Shown here: in pieces, positions 9,053 through 17,196 of the stretch | Numbering within the stretch: the stretch's first letter is position 1 | Layout of the letters: each line of letters opens with the position of its first letter | DNA from: Folioceros fuciformis | Taxonomy: Eukaryota > Anthocerotophyta > Anthocerotopsida > Anthocerotales | Assembly: GCA_049999805.1 (NCBI GenBank) | Contig: JBNGIO010006187.1 | Span: forward strand, 22,910 to 49,653 | Length of the DNA stretch: 26,744 nt | Reading direction: 5' to 3' | Notes under the pieces: generated by a model | The model's database searches: none | Told to the model about the DNA's origin: nothing | Seen by the model: the letters and a program-made list of their open reading frames with translations, nothing else | Translations under genes and position numbers: made by a program

Positions 9053-10144
9053 ACCCTTACCTTGTCTGACGGGTCAGAGACCTTGTTGGAGGATGTCCTT
9101 TATGTTCCTGCCATGTCGAAGAATCTCTTGTCAGTTAGGGCAGCCACTCAGTCTGGAAGGTATGGCTTTTCCTTTGAGCAGGGTAGTTGTAGCGTGTATG
9201 ACCTGTCCAGACTTGGAAAGCATGTTGCGAAAGGTCAGTTGGTTAATGAGCTATATCAACTTAGTCTGTCCGTTGATGCAGAAGCCTTTGTTACCTCAAC
9301 TGCCTCTGAAGCAAGTCTTTGGCATGCTAGACTTGGGCATATAAACAAGGAAAAGATGAATCTCATGTCTTCACTAAATTGTTATCGGGAGAAACTGCCT
9401 TCCTGTTTTAAGCAGCTGCCTGTGTGCCAATCTTGTGTTCTTTCGAAGCAGAAGGAGATTCCCTTCAAAAACAAGCAGGCATAAAGGGCTCAGGCAATGC
9501 TAGAACTTATACATGCAGATATTGCTGGCAAGTTGCAAGTTAAATCACTGGGTGGAGCAGAGTATTACCTCACCTTAACTGATGATTACTCACGCTACAC
9601 TTGGGTGTTTCCACTTCATCTCAAAAGTGATGCTTTTGAGTGTATAGCAACCTGGATTCCTATGGTACAGAAACAAACTGGCAATTTTGTGAAGTGTTTT
9701 CGCACTGACAACGGTGGGGAGTTCATTGGACATCGATATGATGAGCTTTTTTCAGCGCATGGGATTATCCGTCATTTAGCCATTCCATGTACTCAACAAC
9801 AAAACGGTGTTGCTGAGCGTAAGAACCAGACCCTGATGGGTATGACTAGGAATATGCTTGGATGGGCAGGTTTGCCCAAACACTACTGGGCAGAAGCTAT
9901 CTCAACTGCTACCTACATACTTAATAGAGTGCTGACTAATGCAATTTCTTGAAAAACTCCATATGAGGATTTCTGGAGGAAGAAGCCCAGCTTGTTCCAC
10001 TTGCGGGTGTTTGGCTCCATAGCATATGCTTATGTCCCTAAATAGAAGAGGCGCAAGTTAGATGATAGGGCTAGACCCCTGCTTTTCTTTGGCTATTCAG
10101 AAGTCTCAAAGGCTTACAAGCTGTTTGATCCTTCAACCCATAAG
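9041..10144 (+). pseudogene. element B integrase (broken)
   Basis: The integrase joins the cDNA into the host chromosome. The pre-integrase HHCC zinc site is visible (LWHARLGH near 9320, and CQSC near 9428). The catalytic triad is also visible: Asp in IHADIAG (near 9510), Asp in RTDNGGEF (near 9705) and Glu in GVAERKN (near 9810). Stops at 9482-9484 (TAA), 9950-9952 (TGA before KTPYE) and 10042-10044 (TAG in PK-stop-KRR) break the frame. The C-terminal part, with VFGSIAYAYVP and LLFFGY, leads into the linker before reverse transcriptase. All catalytic residues remain, so the damage is only in the reading frame. Confidence 0.92.
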
Positions 10145-12284
10145 GTGGTAGTGGCACGAAGTGTAACCTTTGATGGACTTACTACTCCTAAAAGGCAGGC
10201 TTCCACAAATTTTGGGACAGAGTTATCAGCTCCTGTGACTGATGAGTCACGTGTATCTGATGAAGAAAATAACACAGGCTCTATTCCACCTAATGGTTCT
10301 GACTCAGCTCCCTTACAACAAGTTGTTCGCCAACCAGTAGTGCATTACCCTTATTCTGATGACGAGGATGATCTACCCACCTTGACTGGAGTTGAAACTG
10401 TTGAAGAGACTACAGTTGCACCACATATTGCTCAGGGTGCCTTTGATTTGAATGAGGAACACTCAGATTCCACAGGTTCCCTCCAGGATCCTGAGGAGGT
10501 AGTTGAACTATCAGATGGTGAGTTCCCGATTGACCAAGCAGTGGGAGTAGCTGCAGACGAGCCTGCTGTAGTCGCTGAGCCTAGATATCCTACACGGGAG
10601 AGATGTTCCCGTGAACACTGGTCAGAACCACCTTATAAGACAATTGATTTTAGACCAGGTTCTCAGGCTCATGTTGCAGACTTCACAGTACCTAAAGTTC
10701 GTTCGGATCCAAAAACTTATGACGGGGTTGTTAATGGCCCTGATGGTTCTCATTGGCGTGTGTCCATAGACGATGAATATGCCTCCCTCATCAAGAACAA
10801 CACCTGGGAGCTTGTCAATTTGCCTGCAGGAAGGAAGCCCATTAGCTGCAAATGGGTGTTCAAAACAAAGTTGAAAGCAGATGGGACAATCGCCAGATAC
10901 AAGTCTCGCCTGGTTGCTCGTGGTTTCAGTCAAATTCTTGGCATTGACTATGGTGACACGTTCTCTCCAGTGGTAAAGCCTCCCTCTGTTAGGATTCTCT
11001 TGGCAATGGCCGCAAAGTATGATCTGGAGGTTCAGCAAATGGACGTTTATACTGCCTTTCTGCATGGAGAGCTGGAGGAGACCTTGTATATGCAACAACC
11101 ACCAAGGTATATTAGTCCAGAAACAGCCAATAAAGTGTGCAAGCTGCTGAAAACAATATATGGTCTTAAGCAGTCACCTCGAGCATGGTATAAGCGGATA
11201 ATGAAGTATTTGCGCCAACTTGGTTTCCTGCAGTCTCCAGCAGATACTAATGTCTTTTACTTTACTGTTGATTCGCTGTTTGTCATCTTTGCCCTGTATG
11301 TTGATGACTGTGTGCTCTTCATAAACAGCCCTGATCAACTTCAGAAGGTGAAGGATATACTGCGTCAGGAGTTTGAGATGACTGACCAGGGTGATTTACA
11401 GTTTTACTTGGGTATCCAGATCTTGAGCAACCGCTCCCATGGTCAGATCACATTGCATCAAACAAAGTATATTAAGGAGATTCTGAAACGGTTTAATCTG
11501 GATGAGGCTAGACCAGTTGCCACTCCCTCTGCAGTGGGGGAGAAACTTACCTCTTCTATGTCTCCTCAGAGTGATCGTGAACTTGAGGACATGCAACTTG
11601 TTCCCTATGCAGAGGCAGTTGACTGCCTGATTTTTTTTTGCCAACCGAACACGACCTGATATCAGTTACTCTGTCTCAATTGTCTCTCAGTTTTTGAAGT
11701 CTCCTGGACGATAGCACTGGGTAGCAGTTAAGAGGATTTACCGATATCTTAAAGGCACCATTTCTTATGGCTTGCAATACACCAGCAATGGGAGTAATAG
11801 GTGTGAACTTACCTCGTTCGCTGATGCTGACCGGGCCTCCGATGCGAACACTAGGAAGAGCTTGTCTGCATATTGTTTTCTCTTGGCTTCTGGTACTGTC
11901 AGTTGGAGTTGCAAGAAGCAGACTTCCTTGGCACTTTTGTCCACTGAAGCTGAATATAAAGCTCTCACTCATGCCTGTAAAGAAGCTGAGTAGGGGAGAC
12001 AGTTTCTGGAGTCAGTGAATCAAGTTCAGACAAGTCCAACACTGCTGCTATGTGGCAATATGAGCGCAATTGCCCTTGTCTCCAATCCTAGGTTTCATGC
12101 TAGAACCAAGCATATAGAACTCTATCATCACTATATAAGGGATGCAGCTAAACGAGGCATAGTTAAGTTTGAGTATGTTAGCACACACTTAAATATTGCA
12201 GACATATTTACTAAAGGGCTCTCCAAAGCCAAAGACTTTCAGCACATGGCTGCTTTAGGTCTCAGGGAGTTCAGCTATCCCTAG
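10145..12284 (+). pseudogene. element B reverse transcriptase and RNase H (broken)
   Basis: Reverse transcriptase copies the element RNA into DNA, and RNase H removes the RNA. After an acidic linker (10145-10600) the domain starts near CKWVFKTK (10845). It includes LVARGF, QMDVYTAFLHG and the active site YVDD at 11297-11308. A run of nine T at 11631-11639 causes a frameshift. The sense resumes with ANRTRPDISY. TAG at about 11713 and 11990 cut the RNase H part. RNase H shows FADADRASD, STEAEYKAL and IADIFTKGL; the third catalytic Asp seems replaced by Gly (CGNMSAI in place of CDN). The last stop is at 12282-12284. Confidence 0.94.
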
Positions 12285-12461
12285 CCTGGTACACTGTCTA
12301 TCTACTGTGAAGGATTGGTACTGGTGTTTTCTAGGGTTCTGTGCACACCACACAGGGAGGTCTGCACCTTGGTGGCTCATGCCACAACTTCTATCACGCC
12401 TCAGACTTCATGAGATGTTGCCCTAGGCACAGGACCACCTTGCACAGATTATAGTCAGTTG

Positions 12462-13120
12462 TCAGTGACATGCCTGTTTAGAGGATGAAGCTCAACAGAA
12501 GTTCTAAACATAAGCAGTGCATGGCTAGGTAGTTGTCTACTTACAGGGCGGAGCTTCTTGCCGCACAGGGGGCACAACCTGCTCCTATGAGCACCAACAC
12601 CACAGTCTTTAGGAGCGTTATGTTTTGCTTTGTTTACCTCGATGTCGTCAAGAACATTGCCAGCAGCTATAGTAGCCCTTCTCACAGACTCCTCTACTAG
12701 CTCTACCTGCTGACTGACCACCTCGGCTCTTTTTGTGTCCAGTAGTTTCTCCATCTCTGCAAGCATCGTGAACACCGTCTCCACTTGATCAGCTAGTAGG
12801 GGAGTAGTGGGAGGTCCTCCAGGGGGATGGGCTCTGCGACGAGGGATGCTCACCACTTTGTCCTCCTCGTTAGTTGAGTTGGGCACAGGAGACAAGTTTG
12901 AGATGCTCGGCTTAGAAGCTCTAGAGGATTCTTCCAAATCCAGCTCTATCACTAGAACACTAGCAGAGCGGCGAGGCAGGTCGACAGGTGCTGATGCGTT
13001 GGTCATAGGCATAGGTGCCACAGCTGAAGTCTCTCTTCTGGCTGTTGAGCGCCTATGCTTATGTCCGTCTTCATAGTTGGAACTGCTCGCTCTCTTCTTG
13101 CTTGTGCGCCTGGGAGCCAT
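12462..13120 (-). CDS. antisense gene carried by element B, probably spliced, unknown function
   Basis: It is encoded opposite to the element's own genes, between RNase H and the 3' LTR. The ATG at 13118-13120 has A at -3 and G at +4. The unspliced frame is 221 codons, ending at 12455. A strong donor (GTAAGTAG, from 12544) and an acceptor (TCTAAACAG, ending 12474) predict a 71-bp intron. Spliced, the protein has 195 residues and ends CPLCGKKLRPACH. The N-terminus is strongly basic (MAPRRTSKKRASSS, later HKHRRSTARR) and could be a nuclear signal. The middle is Ser/Pro-rich. About residues 115-170 look like a helical coiled coil. The C-terminus has a C-x2-C-x7-C-x-H set only after splicing. I do not recognise a family. 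The frame is intact although the sense genes are broken. It may be an accessory protein or captured host sequence. Confidence 0.6.
12474..12544 (-). other. putative intron in the antisense gene
   Basis: The minus strand reads CGCCCT, then GTAAGTAG, through 71 bases to TCTAAACAG, then GCATGTCAC. Both junctions are in phase 0. Splicing replaces an unremarkable read-through tail by Ala-Cys-His-stop, completing a Cys/His metal-site pattern. Confidence 0.5.
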
Positions 13121-13312
13121 GGTTGCTGAGGTGCTGTGTGTCGAGCTTGAGCGGGTTCTCGCCTATCATCTTGTTGCTGCTCACGAATAAGAGGAGGATG
13201 CTGCTTTTAAGAAGGCCGTAAATGAGAACTTGATGGCTGCATGTGGCTTAGTGGTGAGCTGTTAGAAGTATCGTTGGATAATGATATTCTTTTTAAACCT
13301 ATGGTCGTACAA

Positions 13313-13333
13313 GCAATTTAGGTTTAGTAGGAG
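13313..13333 (+). promoter_or_regulatory. element B polypurine tract region
   Basis: The stretch before the 3' LTR ends TAGTAGGAG, immediately before TGTTAGGG. It is a weak, T-interrupted purine tract, but in the right place for plus-strand priming. Confidence 0.55.
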
Positions 13334-13481
13334 TGTTAGGGATGGAAACCCTAACATGACTTATACTACAATTAAGGAGTTAACTCAAAAGACACTCAAA
13401 CAGTTTTGAATTTAAGATTACATGGTCCTTCACTAATTAATTGCTCTTTTCCTTGTGCGCACGCTTCCGCATTTATTAGAA
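13334..13481 (+). repeat. element B 3' LTR (148 bp)
   Basis: It is the same length as the 5' LTR and differs at about 13 positions by hand alignment. It starts TGTTAGGG with the same terminal hairpin. It ends TTAGAA where the 5' copy has TTAGCA, so the terminal CA is mutated. The target duplication GCAGT follows. Confidence 0.95.
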
Positions 13482-13486
13482 GCAGT
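13482..13486 (+). repeat. target site duplication GCAGT (right)
   Basis: It is identical to the five bases before the 5' LTR (6598-6602). Confidence 0.92.
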
Positions 13487-13606
13487 TCCAAACATATGAG
13501 TCTAGCCTGGAAATGCCCACAGGAAGGCATATATTGTACACATTGTCGCAAGAGTAGACATGTCATCACAGTATGCTTTCAAAAGTTGACAGGCTGCCTA
13601 GCATAA
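13487..13606 (+). pseudogene. gag-like zinc-knuckle frame, 3' half
   Basis: It resumes in frame with the half at 6504-6602 when element B is left out. The frame reads SKHMSLAWKCP, completing the first Cys/His set begun on the left (C-x2-C-x4-H-x6-C, so slightly irregular). It then gives a regular CCHC knuckle CTHCRKSRHVITVC (about 13535-13576) and stops at 13604-13606. Two neighbouring zinc knuckles suggest a nucleic-acid-binding gag-like protein of an older element; a host CCHC protein is also possible. Confidence 0.6.
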
Positions 13607-13800
13607 GCAGCTGTCAACCAAGTCATTCCCATGACTTCGACATGTAAGCATATTTCATGTCTGCTCGGCATATTGTTTGCTACTAACCTCCCTACTACTG
13701 TCCTTAGGGTATGTGTTGTGTTGTTTAGTTGATGCTCATGATTAGAGGGCTACGATACTAATCACCAGGTGTGCCTGTCTGCTGTGTGCCTCGCACAACA
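13607..13800. other. no gene seen
   Basis: Short non-coding stretch between the gag-like fragment and the tandem repeat. Nothing is recognisable. Confidence 0.5.
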
Positions 13801-14020
13801 TATGTCAATTTGGAGCTTCGCTCAGCAAGTATTTGAATGTCAACTAGTTGTATGTCAATTTGGAATCTCCCTTCACAAGCACTTGATTGTCAGCCACTGA
13901 ATGTCAATTTGAAACCTCCATGAGCAAGCATTTACATGTCAACGATATGTATGTCAATTTAGAATCTCCCTTAGCAAGAATTTGAATGTTAGCCACTATA
14001 TGTCAATTTGGAACATGCTT
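13801..14020 (+). repeat. 50-bp tandem repeat, about 4.4 units
   Basis: Units start at about 13801, 13851, 13900, 13950 and 13999 (partial). Each opens TATGTCAATTTGGA or a near variant, has a -GCAAG- motif mid-unit and ends with TGAATGTCA-C-A or similar. Units differ from one another by roughly a fifth to a quarter of positions, so the array is old. Spacers are not unique and there is no palindromic repeat, so it is not a CRISPR-type array. Confidence 0.85.
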
Positions 14021-14584
14021 GATCCTTATGGGAGTTTTTCTCTTAAGATCTACAAATGTAGGTGGAAGGGATAGAAGTCATTCGCAAAAAATTGTAGAAT
14101 CATTTAGGATCCAGTACCTTTTATAAAAGAAGTCTACCATGCAAAGCATCCATCCTTAATGTAGAAATCTTCTACCACATGTTTTTTGTATGATGGTATT
14201 GTAATTGTTGCTCAAGCTAAAAGAAAAATTGTAGTTGAAACTTGATAACAATGCCTTCTCAAGATTTTTTGGGGACCTAATGGCACATGAAGCCCTTTGG
14301 CTACCTCTCGATGAAATTGAAGGTAGAAAGCAAGGTTGTTGCAAGAGCAAGTAATGAACAAATTGCTAGCTTCTTGTTGGTGTCTCGCCTTGTGAGATTA
14401 GTATTAGCTTTGGGTTCCATGCCATTACCAAGCTGGTGTCACAAATATAGGGTTTTGTGCACAACTTGCATTTTGGTGCTATGAGGCCGCCGATATTATT
14501 CTTGGAGATCATAGAAAACTTGTTGAAATCTCCTGCCCATGGAAAGCTAAAACACATGCACTAAGCTTTTACAAGTTGTGAGTT
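14021..14584. other. no gene seen
   Basis: AT-rich sequence with only short frames on either strand and no recognisable motif, running into the assembly gap. Confidence 0.5.
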
Positions 14585-14984
14585 NNNNNNNNNNNNNNNN
14601 NNNNNNNNNNNNNNNNNNNNNNNNNNNNNNNNNNNNNNNNNNNNNNNNNNNNNNNNNNNNNNNNNNNNNNNNNNNNNNNNNNNNNNNNNNNNNNNNNNNN
14701 NNNNNNNNNNNNNNNNNNNNNNNNNNNNNNNNNNNNNNNNNNNNNNNNNNNNNNNNNNNNNNNNNNNNNNNNNNNNNNNNNNNNNNNNNNNNNNNNNNNN
14801 NNNNNNNNNNNNNNNNNNNNNNNNNNNNNNNNNNNNNNNNNNNNNNNNNNNNNNNNNNNNNNNNNNNNNNNNNNNNNNNNNNNNNNNNNNNNNNNNNNNN
14901 NNNNNNNNNNNNNNNNNNNNNNNNNNNNNNNNNNNNNNNNNNNNNNNNNNNNNNNNNNNNNNNNNNNNNNNNNNNNNNNNNNNN
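14585..14984. other. assembly gap (400 N)
   Basis: Four hundred N characters; the true length is unknown. Confidence 0.99.
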
Positions 14985-15150
14985 AAGCAGCGAAACTAAT
15001 CTCTAAAAGGTTCGAGCGTGAAGAAAAGGAATACCCAATGAAAAAGTTGGATATTATAATAAAAATTTAAAAAGAATTGAAGAAAAGATCCCCATAAAAT
15101 AAAAGTAGAGCTTTACTGGACGGAAGAATTGGCAAGGCGAGATTGCACAG

Positions 15151-15216
15151 AAAGAAAAGAAAAGAAAAGGAAAAAAAAAAAAAAAGAGAAGGGTGGAAAA
15201 AAAAAGAGAAGGGTGG
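15151..15216 (+). repeat. poly-purine tract with a 20-bp tandem duplication
   Basis: An A/G-only run starts with AAAGA units and contains two exact 20-bp copies at 15177-15196 and 15197-15216 (each a run of A, then GAGAAGGGTGG). On the minus strand it is a pyrimidine tract downstream of the FPF1-like gene, and may lie in its 3' flank. Confidence 0.8.
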
Positions 15217-15659
15217 CGAGGATGCCAGTTCCCGCGCTGGGGAGAGTAGCCGTTAGAGTACGAGGTAGCCACGGCCGGTGGCGCGTTATGGCGTGGCGGT
15301 GGACATATATCTTCCTGTCTCCAATTTGTGTGTGAAGAAGACGCGTTTGACACATTCGCCTTCGCCTGTATGGGTGGCTACAGGTGTAACGTGACGGCGG
15401 AGAGAAGGAAAGAGCAAGTACGCCAGGCGTGGTGGTTGCCGAAAACAAGGCTGGTGAATTGTACAGTGTGTGGGAAGGTCGGCGGGGTGGCGAAGAGGAG
15501 AAGCTCCTGGCAGCAAGAAGCGTAACAAGCTCAGGCCAATTGCGAGAGAGTTGGAGGTGGCGCAGCAGGAGTAAGCAAGGAAGCAAAATTTGTTGCAATG
15601 AAATGCGGTGGAAGGAAGGCATCCCCGGGCCGGGGGCAGGCCTGGGGAGGAGCTGCACC

Positions 15660-16019
15660 TCACTGAGCTGGAATGGAATCCCGGACCTCGAAGATGGCGC
15701 GAGTCTTGACCACGATATCGAACATGTGCATGGTCTTCATTTTGGTGAAGTCAGCAGGAAGCGAGATGAGGTAGGGGGTGGCACTCTGGTGGTACTGCAA
15801 CAGGTTGGGATCGGTGCTGGGATACGGCTCCCATCCCAGATCCATGAGCATGTCCCCCAGCTCGCGGTGGCTGGTCACCACCCGATTGGTGGGACAGTGC
15901 ACCAGCACCGGTACCTTGCGGCGGATGCAGGCGCAGGGCTGGCCATCCTCCGAGGTCTCCGCCAACGGGTTTGGCACCAGGCGCGCAATTCCGTCCTTGA
16001 ACATCCACACCCCCGACAT
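15660..16019 (-). CDS. FPF1: flowering-promoting factor 1-like protein
   Basis: It is a single-exon gene for 119 residues, close to the roughly 110 of the family. It opens with the family signature MSGVWMF (1-7). Then come RLVPNP (13-18), RRKVPVLVHCPT (33-44), LGWEPY (61-66), LLQYH (73-77), LISLPADF (84-91), MHMFDIVVK (97-105) and FEVRD (110-114), all typical FPF1 blocks in normal order. I chose the ATG at 16019 because MSGVW is the conserved N-terminus; an upstream in-frame ATG at 16043 would add eight residues. In flowering plants FPF1-like proteins are small cytosolic or nuclear proteins that affect flowering time, gibberellin responses and root growth. In a plant outside the flowering plants the role would be different and is unknown. 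The frame is intact. The pyruvate kinase gene lies upstream on the same strand. Confidence 0.93.
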   Translation of the reverse strand: MSGVWMFKDGIARLVPNPLAETSEDGQPCACIRRKVPVLVHCPTNRVVTSHRELGDMLMDLGWEPYPSTDPNLLQYHQSATPYLISLPADFTKMKTMHMFDIVVKTRAIFEVRDSIPAQ

Positions 16020-17196
16020 GACTAGCGCTGCGGCTGCTTCCAAGTGCTACGCGCTCCTGGCCAGGCCCTGCACCACGCAACAAAACAAACATTCCCCAGG
16101 CCTCATGAGCGCGGAGTGGCACAAGGCTGGAATGAGCAGCTGCCGACGGGAGCATGGAGCATGCGCAGCAATGCGAGAGACAGAGAGGCCTGGAGCCGGG
16201 AGAATCGATGCAAGTTGGAAATTGCATTGCATTGCTGCAGCGGGGCCCGGCGCCGCGTGGGTGCAGGTGGGATGCAATAACATGAGAAGCGAGGCGAGAG
16301 ACCTGGGATCAGCGCAGACGATGCCGGGGGCGTTGCTCCGGGTGGCGATAGTTGGAGAGCGTGAGCTCGCTCATAGGCGATCGCAGGAGCGATGTGGATG
16401 GCGAATGGGAGATGAAGCCGTTCGACCGCGCCCATTTGAGGGGCGCTCTCTGCGCGGGCCCGGACGCGTGGCGAAGGAGAGAGAGAGAGCGCACGGTGGA
16501 GGGCAAAGATGAGAGAGTGGGACCGGGGAGGGACCCGGGAGAGAGGGGGACACTTGGGCAGCGCAAGAACTATGCACACAGCGTACACGGACTAACTCAC
16601 TCGGACACACACACCGGTGTCTTCACGCAAGCAGCTGCAGCTTGGTCTATGCATCCATGGAGTTGACAATGCATCGTGTTGGCCGTACGCCCCTGCGATT
16701 CCAAGGCAGAGCAAAAGACAACAGGGCCTCTCCACTCGCAATTGATGCAAACTGGAAATGCTTTTTGTCAGGCACACAGATTGAATGTATCCCACGGTAC
16801 GTTCGACCCTGAAGTTCAATATCTGGATTTCAATTTTTGAAATTGCTGGGCTGGGCTACACATCCTGGGCCCGCCACACCACTACAGGATGGTGGGGGTA
16901 CCTGCGCTCTCCGCCTCCCCTTGTTCAATGTTATATAATAAACATACACCACACACGGAGCAAGTGGTCCACACCGCCCACACCCACTTCGCAATCCCAT
17001 CTCCGACCACCTTTCTAAGCCCATTTGCCTCGCCTCGTTGGCCCCGCCTATAACAACATGCACAGGCACAGCCACCGACCAAAAAATAAATAATGTCACA
17101 ACTACGTTTGTAACCGCATCCCGTGACAGACGCCGCCTGGCCGGCCAGGCAGGGGTCTCCACGTCGCTCAAAATTTTAGGGATCGTTCCCACGCTC
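16020..17196 (-). promoter_or_regulatory. intergenic region: FPF1-like 5' flank and pyruvate kinase 3' flank
   Basis: No further gene is visible. On the minus strand a CT-repeat (CTCTCTCTCT, plus-strand position about 16480-16494) is of the kind found in plant 5' leaders. A TATATAA box lies on the minus strand at 16931-16937. The part next to the FPF1 start is strongly GC-rich. Open frames here on both strands lack family motifs and are likely due to GC content. Confidence 0.4.

Larger units (their letters stand above)
6603..13481 (+). mobile_element. Ty1-copia LTR retrotransposon B, full length, defective
   Basis: The element is about 6.9 kb, bounded by 148-bp LTRs and a GCAGT target duplication. 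The order is LTR, primer binding site, extra pre-gag frame, gag, protease, integrase, reverse transcriptase, RNase H, antisense gene, LTR. Integrase before reverse transcriptase defines Ty1-copia (Pseudoviridae). The sense genes carry at least nine stops or frameshifts, so the element cannot move by itself. The two LTRs differ at about 13 of 148 positions by my hand alignment, which means an old insertion. It lies inside an older gag-like sequence. Confidence 0.95.

Noticed and set aside
10622-11098. Minus-strand frame of 158 codons inside the element B reverse transcriptase
   Set aside because: It is the reverse of a well-supported coding domain, with no own start context or splice signals, unlike the antisense frame at 12462-13120.
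13801-14020. Possible CRISPR-like array
   Set aside because: Repeat and spacer are not separable, units diverge over their whole length, the repeat is not palindromic, and the context is a plant nuclear genome.
15113-16588. Several long open frames around and opposite the FPF1-like gene (for example 15429-16025 and 15778-16512 on the plus strand, 15113-15658 and 16103-16588 on the minus strand)
   Set aside because: They lie in GC-rich DNA, overlap the FPF1-like gene or its flanks in other frames, and show no domain or conserved start.
16931-16937. TATATAA on the minus strand as the FPF1 promoter
   Set aside because: It lies about 900 bases before the start codon and nothing links it to transcription of this gene; kept only as a note in the intergenic entry.
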